The notes: generated from the letters alone by a model not told the origin. A stretch of DNA of 64,000 nt from Alkalihalobacillus trypoxylicola (GCF_001590785.1 NZ_LTAO01000012.1:369792-433791), one strand, 5' to 3'; counted from the first letter of the stretch, positions 1-8,794 are shown. Numbers and translations are program-made.

Positions 1-1
1 T

Positions 2-532
2 AGTAATGGACAAACTTTTACTGAAAAGCAGCTCATCATATGTTCAGGCGCATGGGCGAAAGAACTTGAGGACGTTCTATCTATCAAACTACCAATCTAT
101 CCAATTCGGGGACAAATATGTGCCTATCAATCAGCAAATCAGTCGATATCTCATATTGTGTATAGCAGTCAGGGATATATCGTTCCAAAAGAAAATGGAA
201 CGTTAGTTAATGGTGCATCAGAAGATATTGCAGGCTTTCAAACAACTGTAACGGAAAAAGGGATTCAACGATTAACAAATTGGAATCACAAAATGTTCCC
301 ATTTTTAAAAAAGGAAACACCGTTTCATCATTGGGCGGGATTAAGGCCAGCAACACAAGATGGCTATCCGTTTATCGGTTTGCTTCCTAATCAAAAAATT
401 ATTTTTGCAACCGGACATTATCGAAACGGCATTTTATTAAGTCCTGTCACAGCAAAGATTATTGCTGATCTAATAGAAGACAAGCAACCAGTAGTTAGTA
501 TAGAATCTTTTCAACCATTACGTTTTACATAA
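2..532 (+). CDS. thiO: Glycine oxidase ThiO, C-terminal part (5' truncated by window edge)
   Basis: The reading frame is open from base 2 and encodes 176 residues of an FAD-dependent amine oxidase of the DAO family. ThiO oxidises glycine to iminoacetate (dehydroglycine), which feeds thiazole synthesis in thiamine biosynthesis. Visible landmarks are the strand CSGAWAKEL, then YPIRGQ, the segment WAGLRPATQDGYPFIG, and the GHYRNGILLSP stretch near the C-terminus that is typical of ThiO. The N-terminal FAD-binding Rossmann motif lies outside the window. The stop is 12 bases before thiD, so the two are probably co-transcribed; thiSGF, which often separate them, are not between them here. Confidence 0.88.
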   Translation, partial: SNGQTFTEKQLIICSGAWAKELEDVLSIKLPIYPIRGQICAYQSANQSISHIVYSSQGYIVPKENGTLVNGASEDIAGFQTTVTEKGIQRLTNWNHKMFPFLKKETPFHHWAGLRPATQDGYPFIGLLPNQKIIFATGHYRNGILLSPVTAKIIADLIEDKQPVVSIESFQPLRFT

Positions 533-544
533 GGAGGGTTAAAA

Positions 545-1345
545 ATGAGGGCAAAAGCATTAACCATTGCAGGTTCTGACAGTGGGGGTGGAGCTGGTAT
601 TCAGGCTGATATCAAAACGTTTCAAGAGCTAGGTGTTTTTGGTATGAGTGCGATAACAGCTATAACGGCACAAAATACATTAGGAGTTCATGGGGTTTAC
701 CCACAATCGTTAGACGCGATAGAATCTCAACTAGATGCTGTTTTATCAGATATAGGAGCGGATAGTGTAAAGACAGGGATGCTTTTTTCAGCAGAAATTA
801 TCCAACTTGTAGCTAAAAAAATGAAAGAATATAGTAGTCAAAATATTGTCGTGGATCCTGTCATGATTGCAAAGGGAGGTTCCACTTTATTACAAGAAGA
901 AGCAATAGAAGCATTAATTTCTGATTTGCTTCCGCTAGCAACCGTAATAACACCTAACCTACCAGAAGCAAAAGCTATTTTAAATTGGCAAGATGAAATA
1001 AGCACAACAAAACAAATGGAAGAATTGGCGATCGCTCTTTTTGAGTTAGGTCCCAAATATATTTTGGTCAAAGGAGGCCACTTGTCAGAAGGTCCAGCGA
1101 TCGATTTATTATATGATGGAACGAAAATGACTACTTTTCATTCAGAAAGAATTCCAACGAAGCATACACATGGGACAGGATGCACCTTTGCAGCAGCGAT
1201 TGCAGCAGAATTAGCCAAGAAAAAATCTATAGAAGAATCCGTTCAAGTAGCTAAGGATTTTATTACAATGGCAATTACTCATTCTTTAAATATTGGTAAA
1301 GGTATTGGACCAACCGACCATAGTGCGTATCGTCAATATCAATAA
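545..1345 (+). CDS. thiD: Hydroxymethylpyrimidine/phosphomethylpyrimidine kinase ThiD
   Basis: This 266-residue ribokinase-fold kinase phosphorylates hydroxymethylpyrimidine and its monophosphate in the pyrimidine branch of thiamine synthesis. The N-terminus carries TIAGSDSGGGAGIQAD, and the C-terminal active-site loop reads HGTGCTFAAAI, with the conserved GTGC. Length matches the family. An AGGAGGG site 6-7 bases before ATG fixes the start. It follows thiO by 12 bases and ends at a hairpin terminator, so it is the last gene of the thiamine unit. Pyridoxal kinase activity has been reported for some Bacillus ThiD relatives, but the thiO context favours thiamine. Confidence 0.95.
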   Translation: MRAKALTIAGSDSGGGAGIQADIKTFQELGVFGMSAITAITAQNTLGVHGVYPQSLDAIESQLDAVLSDIGADSVKTGMLFSAEIIQLVAKKMKEYSSQNIVVDPVMIAKGGSTLLQEEAIEALISDLLPLATVITPNLPEAKAILNWQDEISTTKQMEELAIALFELGPKYILVKGGHLSEGPAIDLLYDGTKMTTFHSERIPTKHTHGTGCTFAAAIAAELAKKKSIEESVQVAKDFITMAITHSLNIGKGIGPTDHSAYRQYQ

Positions 1346-1355
1346 AAATGCTCAT

Positions 1356-1398
1356 AAAACATTCTCTCTTTTTAATCATTTGATGGGAGAATGTTTTT
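1356..1398 (+). terminator. Rho-independent terminator after thiD
   Basis: The stem AAAACATTCTC pairs with GAGAATGTTTT and is followed by T residues. It lies directly after the thiD stop and closes the thiamine unit. Confidence 0.8.
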
Positions 1399-1478
1399 AG
1401 TTTCGGAATTGATGGTGCTTCCTGTATAATGTAACAGTGTAACGGAAATTGTATCGGAACGAGAGAAGGAGAATTACG

Positions 1479-2069
1479 ATGCTTGAAGGAAACAAAGGTT
1501 TATGGATTATGCCAGGTATTTTGGTGATCATTATGATTCTTGGTGGTATTTATTACGTGAACGATAGCGATCAGGTTTCTAATGAAGAGCTTATTGAACA
1601 TATTGAATTACATGCTGATTTGCAAGAGACAGACGACGATACATATGTATTGGAAGTGGAATGGGATTGGACGATTACACCTCTTGAAGGCTTATTTGGA
1701 GATGACTATTTAGGTATTGTGTTTTATGATGAAAATGATCAAATAATAACCGACGTAGATATTGACCAGGCAACATTACATTTATATTATTTAGATGAGG
1801 TCATTGAGACAAATCAAGCAGAGCATGCGGATAATGGTCTTATTTTTTCTTTTAGTAATAAGTTAGACGAGCATATTAGCTATGGCAATATTGGAAAGGC
1901 GCAAATCTTAGTAGAATCAGAACATATTGAATATGCGACGGTTCATTTATTACATACATGGATGAACCATGCACCACTTATTTCAAAGGACGCTACCTTT
2001 TCTAAAGTAGAGTTTGATGGCGCATCTGGAATTCCATATTGGGTAAAGAAGAAATCCTCTAATGATTAA
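1479..2069 (+). CDS. Membrane-anchored acidic protein of unknown function
   Basis: The 196-residue product has one N-terminal hydrophobic segment (residues about 8-24, IMPGILVIIMILGGIYY) without a lipobox, followed by a very acidic domain rich in D and E. It is predicted to be anchored with the domain outside the cell, and the acidity fits an alkaliphile surface protein. I do not recognise a family. The start at 1479 follows GAGAAGGAG at good spacing; an upstream in-frame start at 1449 lacks a site. A single TATAAT-like -10 lies near 1425. It precedes the DUF1385 fusion gene by 11 bases and probably shares its transcript. Confidence 0.75.
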   Translation: MLEGNKGLWIMPGILVIIMILGGIYYVNDSDQVSNEELIEHIELHADLQETDDDTYVLEVEWDWTITPLEGLFGDDYLGIVFYDENDQIITDVDIDQATLHLYYLDEVIETNQAEHADNGLIFSFSNKLDEHISYGNIGKAQILVESEHIEYATVHLLHTWMNHAPLISKDATFSKVEFDGASGIPYWVKKKSSND

Positions 2070-2080
2070 AGGAGAATGGA

Positions 2081-3163
2081 TTGATAATGGCTACGATACG
2101 AGGATTATCCTATCAAAAGGGGATTTTTTTTATCGGAGAGCAATATATTTCTTGTTGCTATATAGAGAATGGTCGGCGGAAGAAATGGATTGAAAAAATA
2201 TCCTTTTTAAGCTTTTACCGTATAAGTATTCAATTACTAAAGGCACTTCCCGTTTCACTTCGTATTTGTCTATTTCTTTTTTTAGGCTTAATGTTCGTGC
2301 CAAAGCTTTTCTACCTTTTTCAGATAAGTAGCTTTAAAGGTCTACCTTTTTATCTTATTTTTCATTTAATATTTGGAACCCATCTTTTCTTTCCAAAGGA
2401 ATTAAAGAAATATCATGGAGCAGAACACAAAGTGTTCAGTGATAGAGGAAGAAAAACGAGGGGAAGGATAGAGCAGATTCAGAAAGCAGCGATTACTAAT
2501 CGTAATTGCTCTACCAATTCGGTAGTCATTTATTTCTGTTCATTTTTATCGCTCATTCCAATTATTTATTTAGGATTTGGGTTAGCCTTGTCAGAATCGA
2601 TTATGTATAGCTCTTATCTTTCTTTCGTTACTGTTTTATTGATATCTTGGCTAATCAAACAAAAAAAGATGTCTTCTTTAAGACAGGCTGTCTTAAAGCT
2701 ATCCTATTATTTTCAAAGAAAATTAACCACTTTAGAGCCAGATAAAAGTCACTTAATTGTTGCTATTGAATCGTATCGACAATTAGCTAAAAAAGAATTT
2801 CCAGAGCATTTAATTGTGAAGAGAAGAAAAAGAGAGGTGAAACAAATGGCTATTGCTGATATTACGATTATTCCTATTGGTACGGAGTCACCAAGTGTAA
2901 GTTCATATGTAAGTGAAATACATCAAGTTCTAAGTCAGTATAATCATAAAGTAAAATACCGATTAACTCCAATGTCTACGATCATTGAAGGAGAATTAGC
3001 AGATTTATTTGAGGTTATTCAAACGCTACATGAGGTTCCATTTAAGCATGGTTGTATGAGAGTGGCTACAAATATTCGAATAGATGATCGTCGTGACCAA
3101 GAATCAACGATGGAAAGTAAAATGCTAGCGGTTGAAAATAAGTTAAATACCGTTGAAAAGTAA
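2081..3163 (+). CDS. Fusion: DUF1385-type membrane protein plus MTH1187/YqgV-type thiamine-binding domain
   Basis: The 360-residue frame joins two families that are normally separate. Residues about 1-250 resemble a shortened DUF1385 (YqhQ-like) protein: hydrophobic segments, the signature HGAEHK near residue 110, a CSTN motif like the family's CGTN, and a KLTTLEPD segment near the domain end. Residues about 256-340 form an MTH1187/YqgV domain (ADITIIPIGTESPSVSSYV, then HGCMRVATNIRIDDR), a family with members reported to bind thiamine. An internal ATG at 2847 has GAGAGGTG before it, so the second domain could also be made alone. TTG at 2081 fits GGAGA best; ATG 2087 is the alternative. It lies close to thiO-thiD. 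Confidence 0.75.
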   Translation: MIMATIRGLSYQKGIFFIGEQYISCCYIENGRRKKWIEKISFLSFYRISIQLLKALPVSLRICLFLFLGLMFVPKLFYLFQISSFKGLPFYLIFHLIFGTHLFFPKELKKYHGAEHKVFSDRGRKTRGRIEQIQKAAITNRNCSTNSVVIYFCSFLSLIPIIYLGFGLALSESIMYSSYLSFVTVLLISWLIKQKKMSSLRQAVLKLSYYFQRKLTTLEPDKSHLIVAIESYRQLAKKEFPEHLIVKRRKREVKQMAIADITIIPIGTESPSVSSYVSEIHQVLSQYNHKVKYRLTPMSTIIEGELADLFEVIQTLHEVPFKHGCMRVATNIRIDDRRDQESTMESKMLAVENKLNTVEK

Positions 3164-3173
3164 ACAATAGAAA

Positions 3174-3460
3174 AGGACGGGGACAAAACCTGTTTTAAAT
3201 CATCCATGTAAATAGGCCCCTGCTTCTTATTAAGAAGCAGGGGCCTATTGAATTTGAAGGATCTCTAAGTTATGACATAGCTTAGTAGACACAAGTCATG
3301 AAGTCTTCAGTGAGATGAGATGACTTGCCAGAATTCACTTTTTAAAAAATAGTTTGGCAGCTACCCATCCGGACGTGAAGTGAATGGGTGAGCGAACAGC
3401 CAGGCACCAAATATCTGTAAAGTTTTTCATTTATGTGAATGGTACAGGCTTCCCTTTTTA
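3174..3460 (+). repeat. R1 repeat copy A (diverged), 3' of the DUF1385 fusion gene
   Basis: This fills the 308-base gap between two convergent genes. It begins with a 16-bp perfect stem (ATAGGCCCCTGCTTCT and its complement, 3212-3248). It continues with the R1 core: GACACAAGTCATGAAG, a diverged GACTCC block, GAATTCACTTTTTAA, TAGTTTGGCAGC, GTGAAGTGAATGGGTGAGCGAACAG and GGCACCAAAT. The stem is unlike those of other copies but is fully paired. It may serve as terminator for the upstream gene. Confidence 0.75.
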
Positions 3461-3471
3461 ATAATTCGTTA

Positions 3472-3903
3472 TTATGACCATTCTTTTGTCATCGTAACAT
3501 GAGGAATACCCGCATCTAAAAACGTTTCTTTGGAGATAGTTTCAAAGCCTAATCGCTTATAAAAATTCTCGGCCTGTGTTTGAGCGTTAAGTTTTGCTTT
3601 TTTGATTCCTCTTGATTGAATTTCATCTATCACAAACAACATTAATTGTTTACCTGCCCCTGTGCCTCTTTGTGACTGGTCAATACAAACCCGTTCAATT
3701 TTACCATAGCCATCAACCTCACGTAACCGAGCTGCACCGATCACTTCATTTTCGTCTGAATAAGCAACGAAATGGGTTGCTGCGTCCTCAAATTGATCGA
3801 TTTCTTCTTCTATTGATACTTTTTGTTCTTCTACAAACACTTTTTTACGAATAAAAAAGGCATCCTGTAATTGCTGTTCTGACTGAACTTTTAAAACCTT
3901 CAC
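3472..3903 (-). CDS. GNAT-family N-acetyltransferase, YjcF type
   Basis: The 143-residue protein has the GNAT fold signature: IRKKVFVEEQKVS near the N-terminus, the acetyl-CoA binding strand IERVCIDQSQRGTGAGKQLM (R/Q-x-x-G-x-G/A type loop) and the C-terminal NFYKRLGFE motif. It would transfer an acetyl group from acetyl-CoA to an unknown substrate in the cytoplasm. In B. subtilis yjcF lies beside yjcH, and here the yjcH-like esterase gene is next to it, 56 bases upstream, in the same direction. The substrate cannot be deduced. Confidence 0.85.
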   Translation of the reverse strand: MKVLKVQSEQQLQDAFFIRKKVFVEEQKVSIEEEIDQFEDAATHFVAYSDENEVIGAARLREVDGYGKIERVCIDQSQRGTGAGKQLMLFVIDEIQSRGIKKAKLNAQTQAENFYKRLGFETISKETFLDAGIPHVTMTKEWS

Positions 3904-3959
3904 TTGTTGTAACCTCCAGCATTTATTCTATAGAGCATAATTTAGTATTTTAACACACC

Positions 3960-4694
3960 TTAAGAGAAGCTTAAAAGTTTTTTCAATCCATTTTCAAGAT
4001 CCTTTTGCCAATAAGTCCAAGTATGATTACCATCAAACTCATGATATTCATAATCGAGAGTATGATTTTCCAAACACTTCTTTAATTGCCGATTAGGCTC
4101 TAAAAAGTCTAATACTTGACCATCTGTTGTTTTAACCGCTGTTTCTTCAAGACCAATGACATGATAAATAGAAAGTCCATCGATATTAGAAGTATTTTTA
4201 ATCGTATGCAATACTTTTTCGTCAACATACGGAGAATGAAGCATAACTTGCCCGAAAGATTGCGGATATTTAAATGCAGCCATCAGTGATACGGTAGCTG
4301 CTAAAGAATCACCCGCTAAAGTGCGACCGTGAGCAAGTGGATGAATAGGGTATTGTTCTTCTAAATAAGGCATTAATTCATGCAGTAAGAATGACAGATA
4401 AGCTTGGAATTTATCTCCATCCGGATGATAACGCTGACGACGTTCTTTGACAGATGGATAGGGGACTCCAACTACAATCGTGTCACGTATCTCGAAATCT
4501 TTTATTAAAGCCTCAATTTGTCTAGGAATTCGTCCGAGCTGAAAATAATCCTGCCCATCTTGACAAATTAGTAGGTCATACGTTTTTAGTGGAGTAAATT
4601 CGGGTGGAGCATAAATCATTAATTTTTGCTCTTCATTTAAATAGTTACTTTGGATCGTAGTTTCTGTTAAGTTGCCTTCAAGTCGGTTCGACAT
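3960..4694 (-). CDS. Putative esterase of the alpha/beta hydrolase fold, YjcH type
   Basis: The 244-residue protein resembles the esterase-D/enterochelin-esterase-like group. The nucleophile elbow reads GDSLAA near residue 128 and a C-terminal DGNHTW supplies the likely catalytic histidine. There is no signal peptide, so it is cytoplasmic. ATG at 4694 follows AGGAGGC. It is probably co-transcribed with the GNAT gene downstream, matching the yjcH/yjcF neighbourhood of B. subtilis, although yjcG is absent. The natural ester substrate is unknown. Confidence 0.8.
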   Translation of the reverse strand: MSNRLEGNLTETTIQSNYLNEEQKLMIYAPPEFTPLKTYDLLICQDGQDYFQLGRIPRQIEALIKDFEIRDTIVVGVPYPSVKERRQRYHPDGDKFQAYLSFLLHELMPYLEEQYPIHPLAHGRTLAGDSLAATVSLMAAFKYPQSFGQVMLHSPYVDEKVLHTIKNTSNIDGLSIYHVIGLEETAVKTTDGQVLDFLEPNRQLKKCLENHTLDYEYHEFDGNHTWTYWQKDLENGLKKLLSFS

Positions 4695-4835
4695 AATTTT
4701 AAGCCTCCTAATATTGTATCATAGGTAATTATAAAGTAGCACTTTTAGGAATTTCACTTATTTTATGATAAAATAATAAACAATTCAATAGATGATAGAG
4801 ATTCATTTTTCTATTGAAAAGGAGGAGGTTTTAGC

Positions 4836-5387
4836 ATGAAAAAGCCAGTCCCATGTGAAGTAGTAGAAAACGCAGCAAGGAAGAAATTAAAAGAACGTGG
4901 AGTAACGATTGATGATATTGCTAAAGTAGTTTTTGCCATGCAGGAACCTTATCATCCCCATTTAACATTAGAAGAATGTTATGAAAGTACAGATGCGGTT
5001 CTAAAAAAACGCGAAATTCAACATGCGATATTAGTAGGCGTAGAACTTGATGTTTTAGCAGAAAAAAAACAGCTATCAGAGCCTCTTCAATCCTTAATTG
5101 ATAGTGATGAAGGTTTATTTGGAGTAGACGAAACGGTCGCATTAGGTTCTGTTTTTGGATTTGGAAGTATAGCTGTAACCACATTTGGTTATTTAGATAA
5201 ACAAAAGGTTGGAATTATTCGTGAGCTTGATGAGCGTAAGGAAGAAGTGCACACTTTCTTAGATGATATGGTCGCAAGTATTGCTGCAAGTGCATCGGCG
5301 AGACTTGCTCATCGATTAAGAGACATACAAGAAAATCGCAGAATTGAAGATATTAAAAACCGAGAAGATGAAGAACTAATCGGATAA
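4836..5387 (+). CDS. YutG/PgpA-domain protein
   Basis: The 183-residue protein matches the YutG group, which is annotated with a phosphatidylglycerophosphatase A domain. Visible segments are MKKPVPCEVVENAARKKL, HPHLTLEECYES near residue 42 and a C-terminal helix rich in Ala and Arg. The protein is not obviously membrane-spanning. AAAGGAGGAGG precedes ATG 4836. The family is conserved in Bacillus but its exact role is not settled; a lipid phosphatase function is an extrapolation from the PgpA domain. Confidence 0.75.
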   Translation: MKKPVPCEVVENAARKKLKERGVTIDDIAKVVFAMQEPYHPHLTLEECYESTDAVLKKREIQHAILVGVELDVLAEKKQLSEPLQSLIDSDEGLFGVDETVALGSVFGFGSIAVTTFGYLDKQKVGIIRELDERKEEVHTFLDDMVASIAASASARLAHRLRDIQENRRIEDIKNREDEELIG

Positions 5388-5454
5388 TGATATAGGTAAA
5401 GATAGCCTATGATGAAAGTAGGTGGAATTACTATAGAAAGGTACGGGATTTCTA

Positions 5455-5637
5455 ATGAAAAAAGCAGCACCTAAATGGATTTATTATAAACGGCTGTTTC
5501 ATTCTCGTTTTCAGGCAAGCTGTATAAAAGCTAAAATCGAAGATAATTGGACAAATGGCTATGAAATTGGTCCATTAGTGGAAATACGAAAATTAAAAAC
5601 AAATAAGTATGTCGTACGTTACACCTATGATGAATAA
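5455..5637 (+). CDS. Small basic protein of unknown function (60 aa)
   Basis: The frame encodes 60 residues rich in Lys, Arg, Tyr and Trp, with no membrane segment (start MKKAAPKWIYYKRLFH). A weak GAAAGGTACGGG site precedes ATG. It lies 67 bases after yutG in the same direction and may be its downstream partner. I do not recognise a family. Basic, aromatic-rich composition is compatible with a nucleic-acid or membrane-surface binding peptide, but nothing specific supports that. Confidence 0.5.
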   Translation: MKKAAPKWIYYKRLFHSRFQASCIKAKIEDNWTNGYEIGPLVEIRKLKTNKYVVRYTYDE

Positions 5638-6180
5638 AATGAGATTGCTCTAAATACTACCTGAGGCAGGTGACTATTTAGTAGAAATCACCGGTTTGCC
5701 TGTTGACAAATTTCCGCAAAAGCGAAATGGTTGACAGGCTTATTTATGTTTAGGGTTTGAAATGAGATAACTCGCATCGAAAGGCTACAGATGAGGCAAA
5801 CTTTTAGCACAAGGGAGTAAAAAATCTGGCAGCCAGGTGACATTTCACTCAGTTTATACCTTTTGATGGATTTGTCCCCTTTCAGTATAAAAGAGGGTTT
5901 TTTATTCGCCTAGAAAAAGCTCAATACAGGAAAAAAAAGAAAAAGGAGTCCCTCTCATTCCCATTAAAAGCTTATGAGAGAAATATCGCCAAAAGAGCCT
6001 TTGGGAATCATTTTCTCAAAGGCTCTTTTACTATTTTGTTATGTTTTGACATCTATGGGTAAGCGAGCAGTAATCTTATAGTCATTGTCTGTAAAAATCT
6101 GACTTCAGAAAGGTTCCAGTGAGTGGCACTTAATTGCTCAAAATGGCTAGAAGCACAAATAATGATTTCCGAAAAAATCA
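5638..6180. other. Gene-free 543-base stretch with nested inverted repeats
   Basis: No gene was found. A hairpin at 5698-5739 has outer arms GCCTGT/ACAGGC and inner arms ATTT-CGC/GCG-AAAT with an AAAA loop. Just before it, GGTGA (5669-5673) pairs with TCACC (5688-5692). The rest contains fragments resembling the dispersed repeats (GGCAGCCAGG, TTTGTCCCC) but no full R1 copy. It ends with the terminator at 5991-6030. Confidence 0.5.
5991..6030. terminator. Bidirectional terminator between the 5455 gene and fumC
   Basis: The arms AAAAGAGCCTTTG and CAAAGGCTCTTTT are perfect complements with a 13-base loop and A/T tracts on both sides, so the hairpin can end transcription from either direction. 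It lies 150 bases beyond the fumC stop. Confidence 0.8.
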
Positions 6181-7593
6181 TCATTTGGAATCTTGTTCTG
6201 GTTTTTTAACACATACCATTTCTTCAGGCTTAACGAGTAAATCAAATTGTTCTGGTGTTAGAAATCCCAATTGCTGAGCAGCTTCTTTTAAGGTGATATT
6301 TTGCGAGAAAGCAGTCTTTGCTATTGAAGCGGCTTTTTCATAACCAATATGAGGATTTAATGCAGTCACAAGCATTAATGATTGCTCAACATTTTTTTTC
6401 ATTTTTTCTTTATTAACTTCTATTCCAATTAAACAGCGATCATGGAAGCTTTTAAGGCCATCTCCTAACAATCGAATGGACTGTAGAACATTAAAAATAA
6501 TGACAGGTTTAAACACATTCAGCTGATAATGGCCTTGACTTGCAGCAAAAGAAATCGTTGTATCATTTCCAAACACTTGACTGACAATCATAGTCATCGC
6601 TTCTGATTGAGTTGGATTAACTTTTCCAGGCATAATAGAGCTTCCTGGCTCGTTAGCCGAAATCAATATTTCATTAATTCCTGCACGAGGACCACTGGCT
6701 AATAAACGGATATCATTTGCAATCTTAAACAAATCTGCGGCTAGAGCTTTTAAGGCTCCATGATAATATGTTAATTGATCATGACTTGTTAAAGCATGAA
6801 AGTAATTTTGAGCCTTTTGAAAAGTGTGACCAGTTTGTAGAGATAATTGCTCGCATACTTTTTCTCCAAACTTATACGGAGCATTTAGGCCTGTTCCAAC
6901 AGCGGTTCCACCAATGGCTAATTCTCTTATCGAATCTAAGCTGTTTTTCACCATTTTTTCTGTTTTTATTATCATTTCGGTCCAAGCGCTTATTTCTTGT
7001 CCAAATGATAGGGGAGTAGCATCCTGCAAATGAGTTCGTCCAATTTTTAGTGTGCTAGAAAATAATTGTTCTTTTTTTAATAAAGTATGCTGCCAGCGTT
7101 TTAGCTCTGGTAAAAGGACTGTCTCCGTTTCAGTTATCGTAGCGATATGCATAGCTGTAGGAAAAGTATCATTAGAGCTCTGTGAGCGATTCACATCATC
7201 ATTTGGATGTACTATTTCCTTTATTCCCTTTTGTTTTAAATATTGATTGGCGATATTCGCAAGCACTTCATTCATGTTCATATTCGTTTGAGTTCCACTT
7301 CCTGTTTGCCAGACGACTAGAGGAAAATGGTCGTCATAGTTCCCCGTTAGTATTTGTTCTGCAGCATATACAATGCTTTCAACCTTTGCTTTTGATAACT
7401 GATTCAATTCTCCATTTACGATCGCACATGCTTTTTTAAGCTCAGCAAGTGAAAATAGTAGAGGTCGAGGCATTTTTTCTTCTCCAATTGGAAAGTTTTC
7501 TAGACTTCTTTGTGTTTGAGCACCCCACAGTTTCGTAGCTGGAACGTTCATATTTCCAAGAGTATCTCGTTCGATTCTAAATGATTGATCCAT
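6181..7593 (-). CDS. fumC: Fumarate hydratase class II
   Basis: The 470-residue protein interconverts fumarate and L-malate in the TCA cycle. The superfamily signature GSSIMPGKVNPTQ is intact near residue 320, and the substrate-site segments SGTQTNMNMNE and RSQSSNDTFPTAMH are present. Class II fumarases are iron-independent homotetramers. The length fits the family (about 460). AAAGGAGGAAAAAG precedes ATG. It is divergent from the siderophore transporter genes, with the Fur boxes in the shared upstream gap. Aspartase is the nearest alternative, but the overall motif pattern fits fumarase better. Confidence 0.93.
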   Translation of the reverse strand: MDQSFRIERDTLGNMNVPATKLWGAQTQRSLENFPIGEEKMPRPLLFSLAELKKACAIVNGELNQLSKAKVESIVYAAEQILTGNYDDHFPLVVWQTGSGTQTNMNMNEVLANIANQYLKQKGIKEIVHPNDDVNRSQSSNDTFPTAMHIATITETETVLLPELKRWQHTLLKKEQLFSSTLKIGRTHLQDATPLSFGQEISAWTEMIIKTEKMVKNSLDSIRELAIGGTAVGTGLNAPYKFGEKVCEQLSLQTGHTFQKAQNYFHALTSHDQLTYYHGALKALAADLFKIANDIRLLASGPRAGINEILISANEPGSSIMPGKVNPTQSEAMTMIVSQVFGNDTTISFAASQGHYQLNVFKPVIIFNVLQSIRLLGDGLKSFHDRCLIGIEVNKEKMKKNVEQSLMLVTALNPHIGYEKAASIAKTAFSQNITLKEAAQQLGFLTPEQFDLLVKPEEMVCVKKPEQDSK

Positions 7594-7747
7594 CTCTTTT
7601 TCCTCCTATTCACAGAAGCATTCAGAGGTATTATTACCGTTAAACTTAGTGAATAAACGAATGAATCCGTAATAAATTACTCAAAAAAGCTGAAATTTAG
7701 AAAAGTATTATTCGTCATCGTTTTGTCGAAAAAGAACATTTTGTATG

Positions 7748-7803
7748 TTGACATTATAAATGATAACTATTATCATTGTGGATGTGATTGATAATCATTA
7801 TCG
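7748..7803 (+). promoter_or_regulatory. Promoter with two Fur boxes upstream of yclN
   Basis: TTGACA (7748-7753), a 17-base spacer and TATCAT (7771-7776) form a sigma-A type promoter. TGATAACTATTATCA (7761-7775) and TGATAATCATTATCG (7789-7803) are 7-1-7 inverted repeats with one mismatch each to the Bacillus Fur box. The first covers the spacer and -10, the second the expected transcript start. This predicts iron repression of yclNOPQ. Confidence 0.85.
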
Positions 7804-7840
7804 TTATTTATATAGAAAACCGTTTTGAAAAGGATTGCTT

Positions 7841-8794
7841 ATGAAAAACTTAATTCTACTTATTGCCTGTCTACTTTTAAGTATTGCTTCTATATTTATA
7901 GGGGTAAATAACTTAAATCTAGCTGGAATCATTCAGTTAGACGAGAACCAATTACATACTCTACTTCATAGTCGATTACCTAGATTAATAAGTATCATCA
8001 TTGCCGGTTCTAGTATGGCGATATGTGGATTAATCATGCAACAGCTAACAAGAAACAAGTTTGTTTCACCAACAACAGCAGGGACTATGGATTCTGCTAG
8101 CTTAGGAATTATGGTATCAATGCTAATGTTTGCTTCGGCAACCATGATGCAAAAAATGATTGTTTCCTTTCTTTTTGCTTTAGTAGGTACATTTATTTTT
8201 ATGAAGATACTAGACCGAATTAAATTTAAGAATATAATTTTTGTTCCACTTGTAGGGCTCATGTTTGGAAACATTGTCGGTTCTATTACAACCTTTTTTG
8301 CTTATTCAAATGATCTCATTCAGAACATATCGAGTTGGTTACAGGGAAGCTTTTCGTTAATTATAACGGGGCGTTATGAGATGCTCTATATAAGTATTCC
8401 ACTACTAATCATGGCCTATTTTTTCGCCAATCGATTTACGATTGCTGGTATGGGTGAGGAATTCTCTGTAAATTTAGGATTAAATTATAAGCAAGTGGTG
8501 AATGTCGGTTTAATTATTGTTGCAGCGATTACCTCTGTTGTGGTTTTAACAGTGGGTATGATTCCGTTTCTAGGCCTCATTATTCCTAACATTGTTGCCA
8601 TTTTCCAAGGAGATAACTTAAGGAAAAACCTTCCAACTACAGCGCTTTTAGGTGTTGCTTTTGTTTTAGCCTGTGACATTATTGGAAGAGTGATTATTTA
8701 CCCTTACCAAATACCAATAGGGTTAACGGTTGGTGTAATCGGAAGTGCTATTTTCCTCTATTTGTTGATAAGGGGGAGAAGGCATGGGTATTAA
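7841..8794 (+). CDS. yclN: Iron-siderophore ABC transporter permease, YclN type
   Basis: The 317-residue protein is a FecCD-family permease with about nine hydrophobic segments and the cytoplasmic loop that couples to the ATPase (FLGLIIPNIVAIFQGDN region near the C-terminus). It forms the membrane channel with YclO. In B. subtilis YclNOPQ imports petrobactin-type catecholate siderophores; the same gene order here supports that job. ATG 7841 is placed by AAAAGGA at 7828-7834, and an in-frame TTG at 7835 is too close. Two Fur boxes precede it, and its end overlaps yclO by 11 bases. Confidence 0.88.
   Translation: MKNLILLIACLLLSIASIFIGVNNLNLAGIIQLDENQLHTLLHSRLPRLISIIIAGSSMAICGLIMQQLTRNKFVSPTTAGTMDSASLGIMVSMLMFASATMMQKMIVSFLFALVGTFIFMKILDRIKFKNIIFVPLVGLMFGNIVGSITTFFAYSNDLIQNISSWLQGSFSLIITGRYEMLYISIPLLIMAYFFANRFTIAGMGEEFSVNLGLNYKQVVNVGLIIVAAITSVVVLTVGMIPFLGLIIPNIVAIFQGDNLRKNLPTTALLGVAFVLACDIIGRVIIYPYQIPIGLTVGVIGSAIFLYLLIRGRRHGY

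Noticed and set aside
2780..2870. Frameshift or stop between the DUF1385 and YqgV domains
   Set aside because: The frame is open throughout 2081-3163 with no stop, so a true fusion is the simplest reading, although an internal start remains possible.
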